A stretch of DNA of 64,000 bases. Origin: Syngnathus acus. Lineage: Eukaryota > Chordata > Actinopteri > Syngnathiformes > Syngnathidae. The stretch is from assembly GCF_901709675.1 (NCBI RefSeq), contig NC_051090.1, positions 9,438,842 through 9,502,841 of the forward strand. Direction: 5' to 3'. Shown one piece after another: positions 14,861 through 26,885 of this stretch (position 1 is the first letter of the stretch; every line of letters starts with the position of its first letter). A program made the position numbers and the translations under genes. The notes under the pieces were generated by a model. That model worked only from the letters and a program-made list of their open reading frames with translations. It was not told the origin of the DNA and searched no databases.

Positions 14861-14928
14861 GTTGACCGCCAAGATGGCGGCATAACACAAAATCACGTGA
14901 TAAAACCACGTGACTGCAAAGCCTCTAT
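14861..14928 (-). repeat. Right terminal inverted repeat of the element
   Basis: Reads inward as the partner of 13892-13958. It contains the hyphenated palindrome CCGCCATCTTGGCGG (YY1-type core) and two TCACGTG E-boxes in its central part, which is where it differs most from the left end. Confidence 0.7.
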
Positions 14929-14929
14929 T

Positions 14930-15142
14930 AGACGGCCGCGATCGCACCCAGCCCATGCAAGGAGACACCCGACAGACAGTAAACGCTCAGCAATGCTAAC
15001 GCGTCCCGGTGGAAAAGTATCGAATAAAAAAACAACTTTTTCTTGCTTTGTTTCTACGCGAGAATGCTGCGGACGATAGCTTAATGCACGGGAAACACTC
15101 CAAGCGAGGAAGTTTGGCGCGGCGTGTTAAATTCGCTTCAAG
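14930..15142 (+). promoter_or_regulatory. evi5: Probable evi5 promoter (right part) and 5' non-coding exon
   Basis: GC-rich stretch directly after the mobile element, with an E2F-type TTTGGCGC at 15113-15120 and a good donor TTCAAG|GTAAAT at 15142/15143. A short frame from ATG 15084 reaches the donor in phase 2, which does not fit the phase-0 start of the next coding exon, so the exon is more likely untranslated. No transcript evidence is available. Confidence 0.4.
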
Positions 15143-18129
15143 GTAAATGGATGTTCCCTTTTTTTCCCATCCTCTCCCTTTCGGGTTTGTGTACTTGCTG
15201 AAACTATTTATAAAACGCCGGCAAGTAATTATTAATTAGAAATGAGCACTACGTGTATTTTTGTTTTTTACAAGATAGCTGCTAGCCAGCTAGGCGCATT
15301 GTTAGCTTTGTATACTCTTTTGTGATATTTCAGACGAGTTCTTACATAGAATTAAAAATTGAACTCCATAATTCGCTAACTCGCGTTCTGGGATATTAAT
15401 TTAATGCAAGTTGGTGAGCTAGTTGGTACTGCTCGATCCTGAGTATCTCCTTTCAACACTCAACACCAGGCAACCATAAAAGGAGCAGATGAGTCTTGCA
15501 TTGTTGTTTCCAAGTTGAACGCTGCTCTACTCAAAAGAAGAAAGATGAAGAACACAATGATGACAAAATGATCGGTCACTGTGTAATATAAAGTGGGACG
15601 GCTTCTGAATCTGCTGTCATTTTTTGAAACTAATCCTTATGAATTAATGGTGTCGCCAGCAAGACCAAGAGCAAAAATAAAACAAGTCAGCCAAGATTCA
15701 ACCGGCCGAACCTTTGACCATCCATCTCTTTGAACTGAGCCGCTGACTTGTTGATGGGGCCTTGCCAGCAGTTGGAGACCAACTGAAGTCATGCCGGTGT
15801 CACCAGTTAGCAGCGGGGCGACAACCGCATGTTGGTCTTACTGGGTTGTTTTCGTTCAGTTGGTCTCAAGAGAAACACATCAGCTTTGCTCAATTGACTT
15901 GCTTCGCTGAATCGAATCGGCAATCTCAGTGGAAACATGGCAAAGTCAGATGATTTGGTTCAGAATGATGGCGACGGCCGACATCAGACCACCATCACTT
16001 CACATTGTTCACTTCGCAGTGAAAGTATAGCAAAGCAAAACAACTTATGTGTTCATACATTAGGAACCGGAAACGATTCAAGTGACTCGAATCATTTTTG
16101 TGAGTGACTCAGCGTAACTCGAGTCTGTGAGATCAAGCGATTAGACCAGCATTGGTCTGCAAGTGGCAACATGCGCTACTGCCAGAGCAGCTTCAAAAAG
16201 TCCTCCATGACTTCTTTTGGCCATTTCCCCATGAGAGTTTAGCACGATGATGATGAGGCAGCAGCAAAGAAGGAAATAAAAGTGTCATGTGGTGCAGTGG
16301 TCAGCATTAGTGCGGTGACTCCAGAATGTTATCTGAATTAATGAAGTCATGATTCGTGTATCTGCTTGGAGAACCAAATTAAAATGTCGTTTTGTTTGAA
16401 CAAGGCGTGTACAATTGCTCTGCATCGCACTGAAATCCTCTGTGCGTTTGTAAATATAAGGTGCAAACTAAGAAACAGACTAGAAGTCATCAGACTTAGC
16501 TTTTGGCATTTACACACAACACGTTAAGAGGTTTGTAGATTACACAGGCTGTTTATCAGTAGCAGTTGTATCGGGAGATAAGCAAAACGTCTGTCCTTGC
16601 ACAAAGTGCATTGGAGTACCGCCAACAAAACAGATGATCTCAAAAAACCAACAGAATTAAAATTATTGACAAAATCAAGGTGCAGCAAGAAGTAGCTGGG
16701 CGATATCTGTAAGGACTGTACAATATCGAAACATCAATCTGTTTTTGTGCTTTTCTCCTATGCGCCACAGGAGAGCGCCAGTGTTTGTGTTGGGGAGGAG
16801 CTAAGTGTGGCCTGGGTTGTTAGTGGAAGTTACCAAGTGTCTTTTGTATAATTATTGTTTTGCTGGTGCATTTTTCTCTTAAGCTAACCTATCTGTAAGC
16901 CTTTTATTTTCAATTGTGATGTAAAATGAGTTTGAATTAATATGAAAGTGCCAAATGAACAATTCTAAACATTTTTGGGGGGGTTTCAATTTCTCCATGA
17001 GTGGCATTTACACAGTTTTATAATCTATTTTACACGCCTAGTGGTAAAAATAAGGCAAAAATGAAAGTCAAGTATGTGTGTCCATATTGTGGGTTGTTGA
17101 TATGCGTGGAGTGCAGGAAGAGGAACAAGCTGCAGTCACAAATGTCTTCCGGCTCGTGAAACATTTGAATAAGTGGCTTCTTTTACACTACTCGCTCATT
17201 AGCCATGCGAGCCACGTCTCGAAGCCTTCTTTTCTCCTTTTTTTTCTTTTGAGCTTTCCGGCACACAAAAGCCGAGCCGCTCGGATGTATGGGGAAGCCT
17301 CGCAAATGGAATGTCCTACTGACCGCTAGTGCCACTTGGCTCTGAGGGTAGGTGAGGCTGAAGAAATGGACTTTTTCGGACCAATGTTTTCAAAACTGCC
17401 GTTTGGGGACCTCCTTGGGTTCCGTGAGATGTCACTTAAAGGGTCATTTGCAAATGTTTTTAAAACGTTGACAGTGTTAATGCTAAAGTGAATACAAAAT
17501 CCCATGAACACGCGAACAGAAAATTAGCATTGATTTCAAATAAATATTCACTCATAAATGCTGTAAGAACACATACATACATACATACATACAGGCATTA
17601 CAATAATTTAATGCACATCTCCTTTTTAATCTTAATCTTGACAATCCCTGTTCTGGACCTTTTATTTCTGGGCGTCCAGGTGAGTGCAGCGTTGCACTTC
17701 CTGTAACAGGGAGGTGCTATCTTTACCGCAGCACTTTGACCTGCCAGTGTGATCAAGCATATGACTTCGTGAGCTCCGTTCAAAGCGGTCAAACGTTCCA
17801 AAGCAGAATGTCACGCTGGCGTTATGCTTGACTGGATGCTACCGTAGATACTGGCTGGCTATGCTGTCGCTGAAAGCCGGGGCAGAAGCCGGCGAATGAC
17901 TTGGAATCATAGGTAGGGAAATTCAGACGTAGAAATGGAGACTCCTAGGTTCCTGTGCTTGTTTTTTCCCCACCCCCATTTTCTGTTCATTAAAAGTTTA
18001 TTAGCGTTCGGGGCCAATAGATGGGGGTGCGTGGGTTGCATCATTCATTTAAGACAACTAAACAGCTCTGTCTTTTGCGAATGACACTCGCGCGTTCTCT
18101 ATCATTGATGTGAGCATTTTCCCGGACAG
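15143..18129 (+). other. evi5: Presumed evi5 first intron
   Basis: No recognisable coding exon; the short segment encoding the extreme N-terminus of EVI5 (about 17 residues in human) was not found. Contains a small CATA tract (17573-17592) and a T-run near 17240, otherwise nothing notable. Confidence 0.35.
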
Positions 18130-21100
18130 GTGGCGACAGACAAGGTTTCTGGTAAGCTGAGTTCCACTCTCTCATGGGTGAAGAAGTCTGTGTCGCACAC
18201 GGTCAGTCAGATGGCTAGCCAGGTGGCCCCGCCCACATCCCTGCCGACCTCCGCCTCCGCGCCGTCGCTGTCTTTGCCATCCTCACCGCCTCAGCTCAGC
18301 CCCGATGACGTGGAGCTGCTCGCCAAGCTGGAGGAGCAGAACAGGTGAGGAGAAGAAAGAAAAAAGCCATCCTCACTTTGATTCACTGTGACTTTAAAAG
18401 GCGGGGCCTTGCCCGGTGAGTGATGTGGGTGTCAGCGAATGAGAGTGTCCAGTCGGTTGGCTGGCTGGCTGGTAACTCGTTTGCCTGAGTGGACTGACTG
18501 TGTGATGCCCATCAGTAGCTTGCGTATGAATTTTCACAAGAAAATTGTCCTTTTAGTATCAAACTTGTTTGGGTTGCGTGTGAATCCCACTGAGCAATCG
18601 CCTTGCTGAAGCAGCACTTTTGCAAGTTTTCCGTGTGAATTGGAATCAAGCGAGTTCATAAGGGCACAACTGCGTTCGGACAGTCCACTGTGTTTGTGGT
18701 GCGGGTTTTTTTTTTTTCTGGTCTGAGGCCTTTGGACTTTGCAAACACAGATAAAAGTCATCCAACAGTGTAGTTGAGCAGCACACGAGGAACTTGTCTG
18801 TAAACCGCTCCAGATCTTGAAGATGCGAATGAAGACAACATCATGAACTGGTCCTGGTATGCTGCTTTTCTTCTCAAAGCTCATTGTGGACTCCAGGGAG
18901 GTCCAGTTATTGTTTTTTTTTATTCCAAACAAGAGTCTCGTGCTGGTAAATTATTAGCCCAACTGCTTGTGTGTTTGCATACCAGCGGGTCCACGGAACC
19001 TTAAAAACTCTTTTGAGTTTCCTTTAAATCTGAACTGAAACATTTCAATTCAGCAGTGAACATTTTCGCATGTCCTGTCTGTACTAATTTATTGTACAGA
19101 CAGTACATGTTGCCGCTGGTGTTGGTTCCACACAATTGCCTGTAATTACTTTACAATATTAACAAAATAGTGACATCAATTTTGCATTTGACACAATTGT
19201 TGAACTTGCTGACAAGGAAACTTAGTGTAGCGTCACACACAGTTGCGAGCTGAATGGCGGGCGTTGCTTTTGTCGAGTGGGAAGCCCTCCGGCCGGCTCT
19301 TTGCGGCTGCGGGTTCCGCCCACACGACCCAGATGCGGCTGAAACTCGAGCCGGCCCCGTGACGTCAACGCTGCCGCTGCTGTTTTCCAAGACGGGCTGC
19401 CCGTTTGCTTGAAGACACCCAACGGGAACTTTTATTCACTTGATTATTAATTTAAATTAAGTTGATTAAGTTGGTCAATAAAAAAGGAAAATAAATCTGC
19501 TGGTTCTTTGAACCAGCCTGGTAATTGAACCTTTATTGACTGCAGTTTAAAATGGTGTTTTCAAAGGGGTGAAATAAAAAATCCAATTTGAAGAGAGAAA
19601 AGGGCGTCTGCGGTGCTTGCCCTCAATCCATTTTGATTGTCTCGCAGGCTCCTGGAGACGGACAGCAAATCCCTGCGCTCCATGAACGGCTCGCGGCGGA
19701 ACAGCGGATCCTCACTGGTGTCCAGCTCCTCAGCCTCGTCGAACCTCTCGCACCTGGAGGAGGACTCGTGGATCCTGTGGGGGCGCATCGTCAATGAATG
19801 GGAGGAGGTGCGAAAGAAGAAAGAGAAGCAGCTTAAGGTGAAATGTGCCGCCACGCTTTCCTGAGCCATCACGCTACGCTAGCACGTGGACGTGATGACT
19901 TAGACTCGTAGACAAATGTAGTGTTCTGCCACCATCTCGTGGAATATGTAGGCAATTATAAGCCACGTCAGTTACTGATTTTCGGGTGCAGACCTGTTGA
20001 GTTTTTACAAAAGCAAAAAGTGAAGCAGTGTTGTCTTTCTAAGCTCATCAAATGCTGGAGGAAAATAGAAAGAAAAAAAACTTCAAACTGGATTTGCCTC
20101 GTATGTGTAAACCATGCTATACAATTGATCCTCCTTGTATATCCTGAAGAGAGCAAAGTATTTTCCGTCACTATTTTTGTACGAGTCACCCCCCACCCAC
20201 ATTGAGTCCTTCAACAGCCTATTTTTGGAAAAGCTAATTTAAGCTCACCTTTCCGTTTCAAACCTCACTTGTGCCAGGAGGAAGTCACACGCTGGTGTTG
20301 ATACACGACACCCAATGGTTGAGTGGAAAAAGTTAGGAATAAATATTTTTAGGAATGAACATTTTTAACACAAAGGCGGTGGTGCCTGAAAAGTGCACGT
20401 GTGTGTCCATAGCAGCTGTCTGCTCTAAACTCGCACAAGTCCTGGTCAAAGTCAAGCTCTGGCCCAAATGCACCCTGGCCAGAGCAGATGTGCGCACACG
20501 CACAAAAACACACACGTGCGTGCATCATAGCAGGAAAGAGCAGTGTGCTCCGTCAGCACAGGAAATTTCTTAATCACGTTGTGTCAGCAGTAATGCATGG
20601 AAAAAAAAAAAAGTCCTACGTATGTTCTAATAACATCATTTAATTTGTTCCTTATCGTGGAACAAAAATGGAGGGCAGCTGTTGGTCCAAAACAACGACA
20701 ACCACTGCTTTGGCCGGAAAACTTTAAATTGACAAGCACAAATAGCAGCATTGATTTGCAAAGTGCGCTTCCAGGATCTGGTCCGAATGGGGATTCCGCA
20801 CCACTTCCGGGCCATCGTGTGGCAGCTGCTGTGCAACGCCCAGAACATGGCCATCAAAGACCAGTACTCAGACCTCCTGAAGATGACGTCGCCATGCGAG
20901 AAGCTGATACGCCGCGACATCGCCCGCACTTACCCAGAGCATGACTTCTTCAAGGAGAAGGACAGCCTGGGCCAGGAGGTTCTCTTCAATGTCATGAAGG
21001 TAAACAATGACGAGGCCCTTTGACGCCGCGTTAACGCAGCGTTACCACAGCATTTCTCCCGCCCATCTTGTTTGCTCCTCAGGCCTACTCCCTGGTGGAC

Positions 21101-24100
21101 CGCGAGGTCGGTTACTGTCAAGGCAGCGCCTTCATCGTCGGCCTGCTGCTCATGCAGGTAATTGTCGCGCTCTGACGTCGCACCTGCGAGGGAACCAAAG
21201 CTGGAACCCTCACGGGGGATTTTTTTTCCCCCCATATATATATATAATGTCCTCCAGATGCCAGAGGAGGAGGCCTTCTGCGTCTTTGTCAAGCTGATGC
21301 AGGACTACAGGCTGCGGGAGCTCTTCAAGCCTAGCATGGCGGAGCTGGGCCTCTGCATGTACCAGTTTGAGTCCATGATCCAGGTAGGAGGCTCAAAAAA
21401 TAAGATTTGGATCTTTTCACAACCCAAAACATCACTGTCGCCAATCTCGACCATCTCGTCCTTCCAGGAGGATCTCCCCGAACTCCACATGCACTTCCAG
21501 GCTCAGAGCTTCCACACCTCCATGTACGCTTCCTCCTGGTTTCTCACCATCTTCCTCACCACCTTCCCGTTGCCCGTCGCCACCCGGATCTTTGACATCT
21601 TCATGTGCGAGGTGGGTACTTGCAAGAGACGAGACTTCAGATGAATTTTGTTTCTTGTCCATCGGCGCCACCTGCTGAATATTGAAAAAGAAATTTCCAA
21701 TTAGACGTTTTTGGGCTATTTAATATTCCCATTTGCTCCTGTTATGCTTTGCACCCAGTCACTTACGATGCCGTCTGTGCTCAGGGCTTGGAGATCGTCT
21801 TCCGAGTGGGCCTGGCCATCCTGCAGATGAACCATGCGGAGCTCATTCAGTTGGACATGGAGGGAATGTTACAGGTGCAACTGCGTGCGTGATGTAGCGA
21901 GGCCGTCGTTTGTGTCGTTTGGTCTGACTCGATGGGTCCTCTGCAGCACTTTCAGAAGGTCATCCCGCGCCAGCTGGACACGGGCCCAGACAAGGTCATC
22001 CAGGCAGCCTATCAGTTCAAGTACAATGCCAAGAAGATGAAAAAGTAAGCAGAGGCTCGTTTTGCTCTCTCTTTCGCCATCTTGTGGCCGCTTTTGGAAA
22101 CGCCACCCTGGAGACCTACTTGTCTTTTGCTGGCCTCAGGTTGGAGAAGGAGTACACCACCATCAAGACCAAAGAAATGGAGGAACAAGTGGAGATCAAA
22201 GTGAGTCTGGCCACAGACTTTGACTGCTTTTTACTTTTGATGTTTAAAATAGATTTAACCTAATGCATTTCACTTGCTTCTGGCAGAGGCTGCGCACAGA
22301 GAACCGCCTGCTGAAGCAGAGGATCGACACTCTGGAGAAGGTGAGTTCCGCTCGCGTCACAGCAGATCCCTGACGACTCCCTCACCTCGCACTAAACCGG
22401 CTGTTTTGAGAGTCGGCACGCCAGTCGGTCGCCACGGCGCTGCCGCTAACTGAGGCCGGGCCGCGCGTGCATGTCAGGTTTGCGCCACGCCGAGCATGAG
22501 GCGGATACTCGGATTCTAACGCATTCCAGACGTCGTCATCTCAGGCACTCGATCGCTAACGCCGTCCAACGTTTGGAAGCTCGTTTATGAGCCCCCTCAT
22601 CAGACATCCTCTCTCGCTCTTTCTTCTTCTGTCTTTCATTCTCACAAGTTCTTCTCACTGTTGCTAGCACATCTCGTTTTTTCTAATGGCACGCTCTCTC
22701 ACTTTCTTGCACGTAATGTTCCTTTTTGCACCCCAAGATGTAAACATGCTGCATACTGTTTCCCAGCCAAGCAGATTAAAATCAATAACAATTACACTAC
22801 TAATCAAAAAACAAACGTAACACAAATGTTGGTTGGGAATCATTGCATTAGGAGGTAAAAATGAACATTGCCTTTGACGCTGCATCTGTTTTATTTTTTT
22901 TCTTAAAAACAAAACAAAAATCATTAAGTATCTTTTGTGTGCTTTAAACTCTCCTCTGGATTGTCTCTCTGCTCTCTATTTTGTGGTTATCTCTGTTTTT
23001 TGTAGGAAAGTGCTTCCTTGGCAGATAGATTGATCCAGGTACTTTTCCCTCACTTGATTTTTCTCGCTGCACCCCCTCCCTCCTCCCCGTCTCTCCTCTC
23101 TGCCCCTTTCACACTGACGAGCATGAATCAGTCCTAAAGGGCTAATGATGCACATTTAGAGGAAATTATTCATGAATTCACCAGGTAATTATCGTTCATG
23201 ACAGTATCAAATACATGCATGGAATCCTCAAATTACAGAATCCAGACAAAGGATTGAATGTTGTTCGCCTGAACAAGCCAGCACACTCCAAGCATTTATG
23301 AAAGTCAGAAAATGCTGATTGGCAGAAGTTCAAACTGTTCATATCAATGAACCTTTAAGGCCAGTTTGATGCTCCTCTAGTGCCTCCGGAGGTGCAATAT
23401 TGTATGACAAGCCCACTGTGCACTTGTTTGTTCAGGTGTTTGGGGGAAAAAAATTTCAAAGCAGCATGTCCTTTCAAACAACCCCAATCTTTTTTACCTT
23501 TCTTCCGTCGTCTTCTTTCACTTGCTGTCGGGCTACCTATCTCACTTCCCAACCCCCGTCCGCCCTCGGTCGTTTGCGTCCAAAGGGACAAGTGACTCGG
23601 GCTCAGGAAGCGGAGGAGAACTACCTGGTCAAGCGGGAGTTGGCCACGCTCAAACAACAGAGCGAGGGGGCCGCCGCTCAGCTGGAGCAGGCCAACCACA
23701 CCATCAGGCAGCTTCAGCAGCAGCCGCAAGCGGTAAGGACGGCCACCGGGAGGCGCCACCGCCCTCCGGAGCCAAGCCAGATCAGGGTCTCGCAGCAAGT
23801 CATTAAAAAGCTTTGTCCACAATCAAGAAACGATCACGTTTGGTAATCGGGCCTCAAGGAGATGCTCGCATTTAGCCTGCTTGTTGTGGCACGCATGAAG
23901 TCCCACGTGGACACTCTCCTCACACGCTGCCTGTATGCACTTACAAATGTCTTCACACCCCGCACATCTGCTCTCTTGCCGTCATTATGTTTAGTTATTA
24001 ATTCATGCCAGCGCATGTTTTGGATAATGTGACATTTGGATGTTTTATTCATAAGGCGCCATTCTCCCGCTAAATCTATGCCACCCACGATTGTGTTAGG

Positions 24101-26885
24101 CCAAGTCTTTGCCAATTATTGTAGGAAATCTTCAAGTCATGCCGAGCGAAAAAGAAATGTGGTGTGTTTTTTTTTTTTTTGTGCGCTTGTCAGAAGGGGG
24201 CACTACGCTGCTCGGAGGAGGCAGTACTGCAGCTGGAGCGAGAGTTGGTGCAGGCCCGGCTGAAGGAGGCAGAGTCCCAGTGCGCGCTCAAGGAGATGCA
24301 GGACAAGATCCTGGAAATTGAGAAGGTGATGCATGAAAAGACAGAACACCTTTCATATTTATTTCAACAGTAGATCAAATAACAAAATGGCTTCAAATAA
24401 CGATATAATATTTAGGTCAGGGAAGCCTTTGAAAGGTTTACATTTGGCTTCGGCCTCCTAAAATGTGGTCAAATGTTATTGCACACTGTAGCGCAACACG
24501 TCGCTGCCGGATGACACCAACGTGGCTCGACTGCAGGAGGAGCTGATGGCTGTGACGGTCAGGGAGGCTGAGGCCCTCACAGGCCTCAAGGAGCTACGTC
24601 AGCAAGTTCGAGACTTGGAGGACCACTGGCAGGTGGGAACAGAAAAAAAATCAAAACAGCTACGCCACAGCTTTCTGTTTGAGGTTATAAGTTGACACTT
24701 AAGTAATTTCTTACACTGCAGACATCACATCTTTTTACAATCGTGTGGCTTCCCAATTATTCCATCAATTATTGATGGCTTTATTTAGTGATTCTGATCA
24801 CACCCCCACCCCCCCTGCACTTTTGCAGCGCCACCTCGCGCGAACGTCCGGCCGTTGGCGGGAGAGTCCCAAGAAAAACACGCTGAGCGAGCTGCAGGAC
24901 GAGCTGATGAGCGTGCGGCTGCGGGAGGCCGAGGCGCAGGCCGAAGTGCGAGAGACTCGGCATAGGATGCTGGAGCTGGAGACCCAGGTTAGAAAAACCT
25001 TTTTTTTTTTTTTGTTTTTTGTTGGGGGTTCCCGGTTTTTTTCTTTTTTTTTATTTATTTTTTTTAATAATTTTACTTTGGGGGGGATTTTCCAGAATCA
25101 CATTCACGCCAACCAGCTGCGGCGAGCGGAGCAAGAAGCCCGAACCCTTCAGGATCGCGTTGAGACGTTGACCACTCAGAACAAAGATCTCCACTCGCAA
25201 CTCCAGGATGTCAAGCGACGACAAGCGGAAATGGAATGCAAGGTACCGGATGGACTCTGTGCTGATTCGCGCTGGGAGTCGAGTGTAAAAATTGTCCTCC
25301 TCTCCCAGAGCAAAGAGGAGGTGATGGCAGTGAGGCTGCGGGAGGCCGACAACATGGCCGCCATGGCCGAACTGCAGCAGCAGATCTCCGAGCTGGAGAT
25401 TCAGGTGATGGAATTCGGAGGACAAGCGGGCCTCAAAAGTAAAACAAAATGAATTAACAGAAAAGCACTAAAACAGAGATTTTACTCTCTATAGACTTGT
25501 ATTCAACATTTCAATGATTGACTTAATTGTTTCACTTTCAATTGACCAAAAATGAACTTTGGTGCTCGGTCGTTATCAGTCCCGGCGTCTGTGTGTCCCA
25601 GCAGGAAGTGGTTTCACTCTCAACACCACTGCGATGCTTTGTTTTGTAAGAGGTTACTGACGCCATATCAAACTTTTTTTTTTGGGAAAAACATTCTTGA
25701 GACGTTAAACGGCCGCCGCTTGCCGGCTGGCTGCCACCTGTTTTGCATCGCAGCTGAGATCCAGGAAGCTGTGGGAAAAAAACCTCAAAAACATCATCAG
25801 GCCTGTTTTTGGACCTCCTTGCGAGGGTCTATTGGGACTCCTCGGTGATGCAGGAAGTTGTTATTTTTAGATTACCCACCCCCACTTGATGGGACCTTAT
25901 CCGTCGTGTGAGCAAAGCTTGCAAAGTTAATGAGTGATTGAATTCGTTTAGTCAGTGTTACCTTTTTTGTGTTAAACTGTATTCAGATGCTGTCCACAGT
26001 TAGCAGGATACATGCGCCGTTAGGTTGAGCTGCATAGCACAGTCACAAAACGCACCGCTGTTCTTTTGACTTTAGCTAGCTAGCAGCACTATTTGACATT
26101 AGCACCCTATGTAGACATTAGAGAATTTAAAAAAAAAGCTTAAGTTGTTTTTGGCGGTCTAGAAAGAAGAAGGGAAGGTGCAGGGCCAGCTGAACCACAG
26201 CGACTCCAACCAATACATCACAGACCTCAAAGATCAAATTCAAGAGCTCAAACATGAGGTAATGACCAAGATTTTCGCACCCTTACGCCTTTTTTCATCC
26301 TAGCTCTGAGATTTGTTTCCTGGTTTGACTGAGATAAGTCGAAGTGTCAACTACACCCAAAGCGCTTCCTGTGCAGCCGTCGTCACGTTGTCATGAGAAC
26401 GCGTGCAACCGATCCCTCACAAAGTGGAGGCCAAGTATTGGCGAAAGCTGACGGGCGATCAACACATGCTAAGCTAACGTTAGCCTCAATCGACGTGATT
26501 CACTCGAGCTTGTTCACTTTTCAATGTCATGTTTTCTTTTTAATGATGTCAATCATTCCTAATTGTCTGACTTGCACAGATCTGCTGCCTAAAGGGACAG
26601 CGCGGCGTCACCTCCAAACCGGCCGCCTTTGACGGGATCCACATCATCAACAACTACGGGCACCACCACGACCCCGATGACCCTCACGACGAGGGCTCGT
26701 ATCACTCTTCAGACGAGGACGCCACCAAGGACGACAGCGTAGGCGGCCGCCGCACATTGCTCCATCCCAAACTGGGTGACACGGACAGTGAGGAAGACGA
26801 CGACGATGAGGACAGCGAAGCTTTGAGGCTCTCCGTACCCCCCGCCGCTGCCAATGTGGGAAATCGCAAGTCCACCACTGTGTGA
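18130..26885 (+). CDS. evi5: EVI5, TBC-domain Rab GTPase-activating protein (first exon not placed)
   Basis: Nineteen exons: 18130-18344, 19648-19837, 20775-20999, 21083-21157, 21258-21383, 21468-21611, 21785-21874, 21947-22044, 22140-22200, 22287-22340, 23006-23038, 23586-23732, 24194-24325, 24492-24632, 24829-24987, 25096-25242, 25309-25404, 26163-26258, 26580-26885; 844 residues plus an unseen start. It opens VATDKVSGKLSSTLSWVKKS, which fits EVI5 rather than EVI5L. The TBC domain starts near residue 136 (GIPHHFRAIVWQLLC) and keeps both catalytic fingers: Arg in IRRDIARTYPEH and Gln in VGYCQG. The C-terminal half is coiled coil (repeated LREAE/LREAD heptads). It ends with an acidic tail and RKSTTV. 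EVI5 acts on Rab11/Rab35-type traffic and cytokinesis and stabilises the APC/C inhibitor EMI1. The gene lies next to gfi1, as in mammals. Confidence 0.95.
23006..23038 (+). other. evi5: evi5 33-base microexon
   Basis: Encodes ESASLADRLIQ between phase-0 sites (TTTTTGTAG| and |GTACTT), with introns of about 665 and 547 bases on either side. It and the next exon (GQVTRAQEAEENY...) insert 60 residues into the coiled coil that, as I recall, the canonical human isoform lacks. Likely alternatively spliced. Confidence 0.6.

Larger units (their letters stand above)
13892..14928. mobile_element. Internally deleted DNA transposon with THAP exon and inverted ends
   Basis: The outer 15 bases ATAGAGGCTTTGCAG (13892-13906) are repeated inverted and perfectly at 14914-14928. 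Further in, 13939-13958 matches the reverse complement of 14861-14880 at 18 of 20 positions (both contain a GCCAT...TGGCGGTCAAC core), so the inverted ends span about 67 bases each. Inside are a THAP-domain first exon on + (14025-14202) and a second first-exon-like ORF on - (14785-14567). THAP DNA-binding domains occur in P-element- and Kolobok-type transposases. No clear target-site duplication is seen (AT on both sides at most), so the superfamily stays open. Length about 1.04 kb; no catalytic transposase core remains. Confidence 0.75.

Noticed and set aside
13884-14936. Target-site duplication of the mobile element
   Set aside because: 8-base flanks differ; only an AT dinucleotide is shared and it is part of the palindromic end, so no duplication can be claimed.
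15084-15142. ATG 15084 as the evi5 start
   Set aside because: The frame meets the GTAAAT donor in phase 2 while the next coding exon starts in phase 0.
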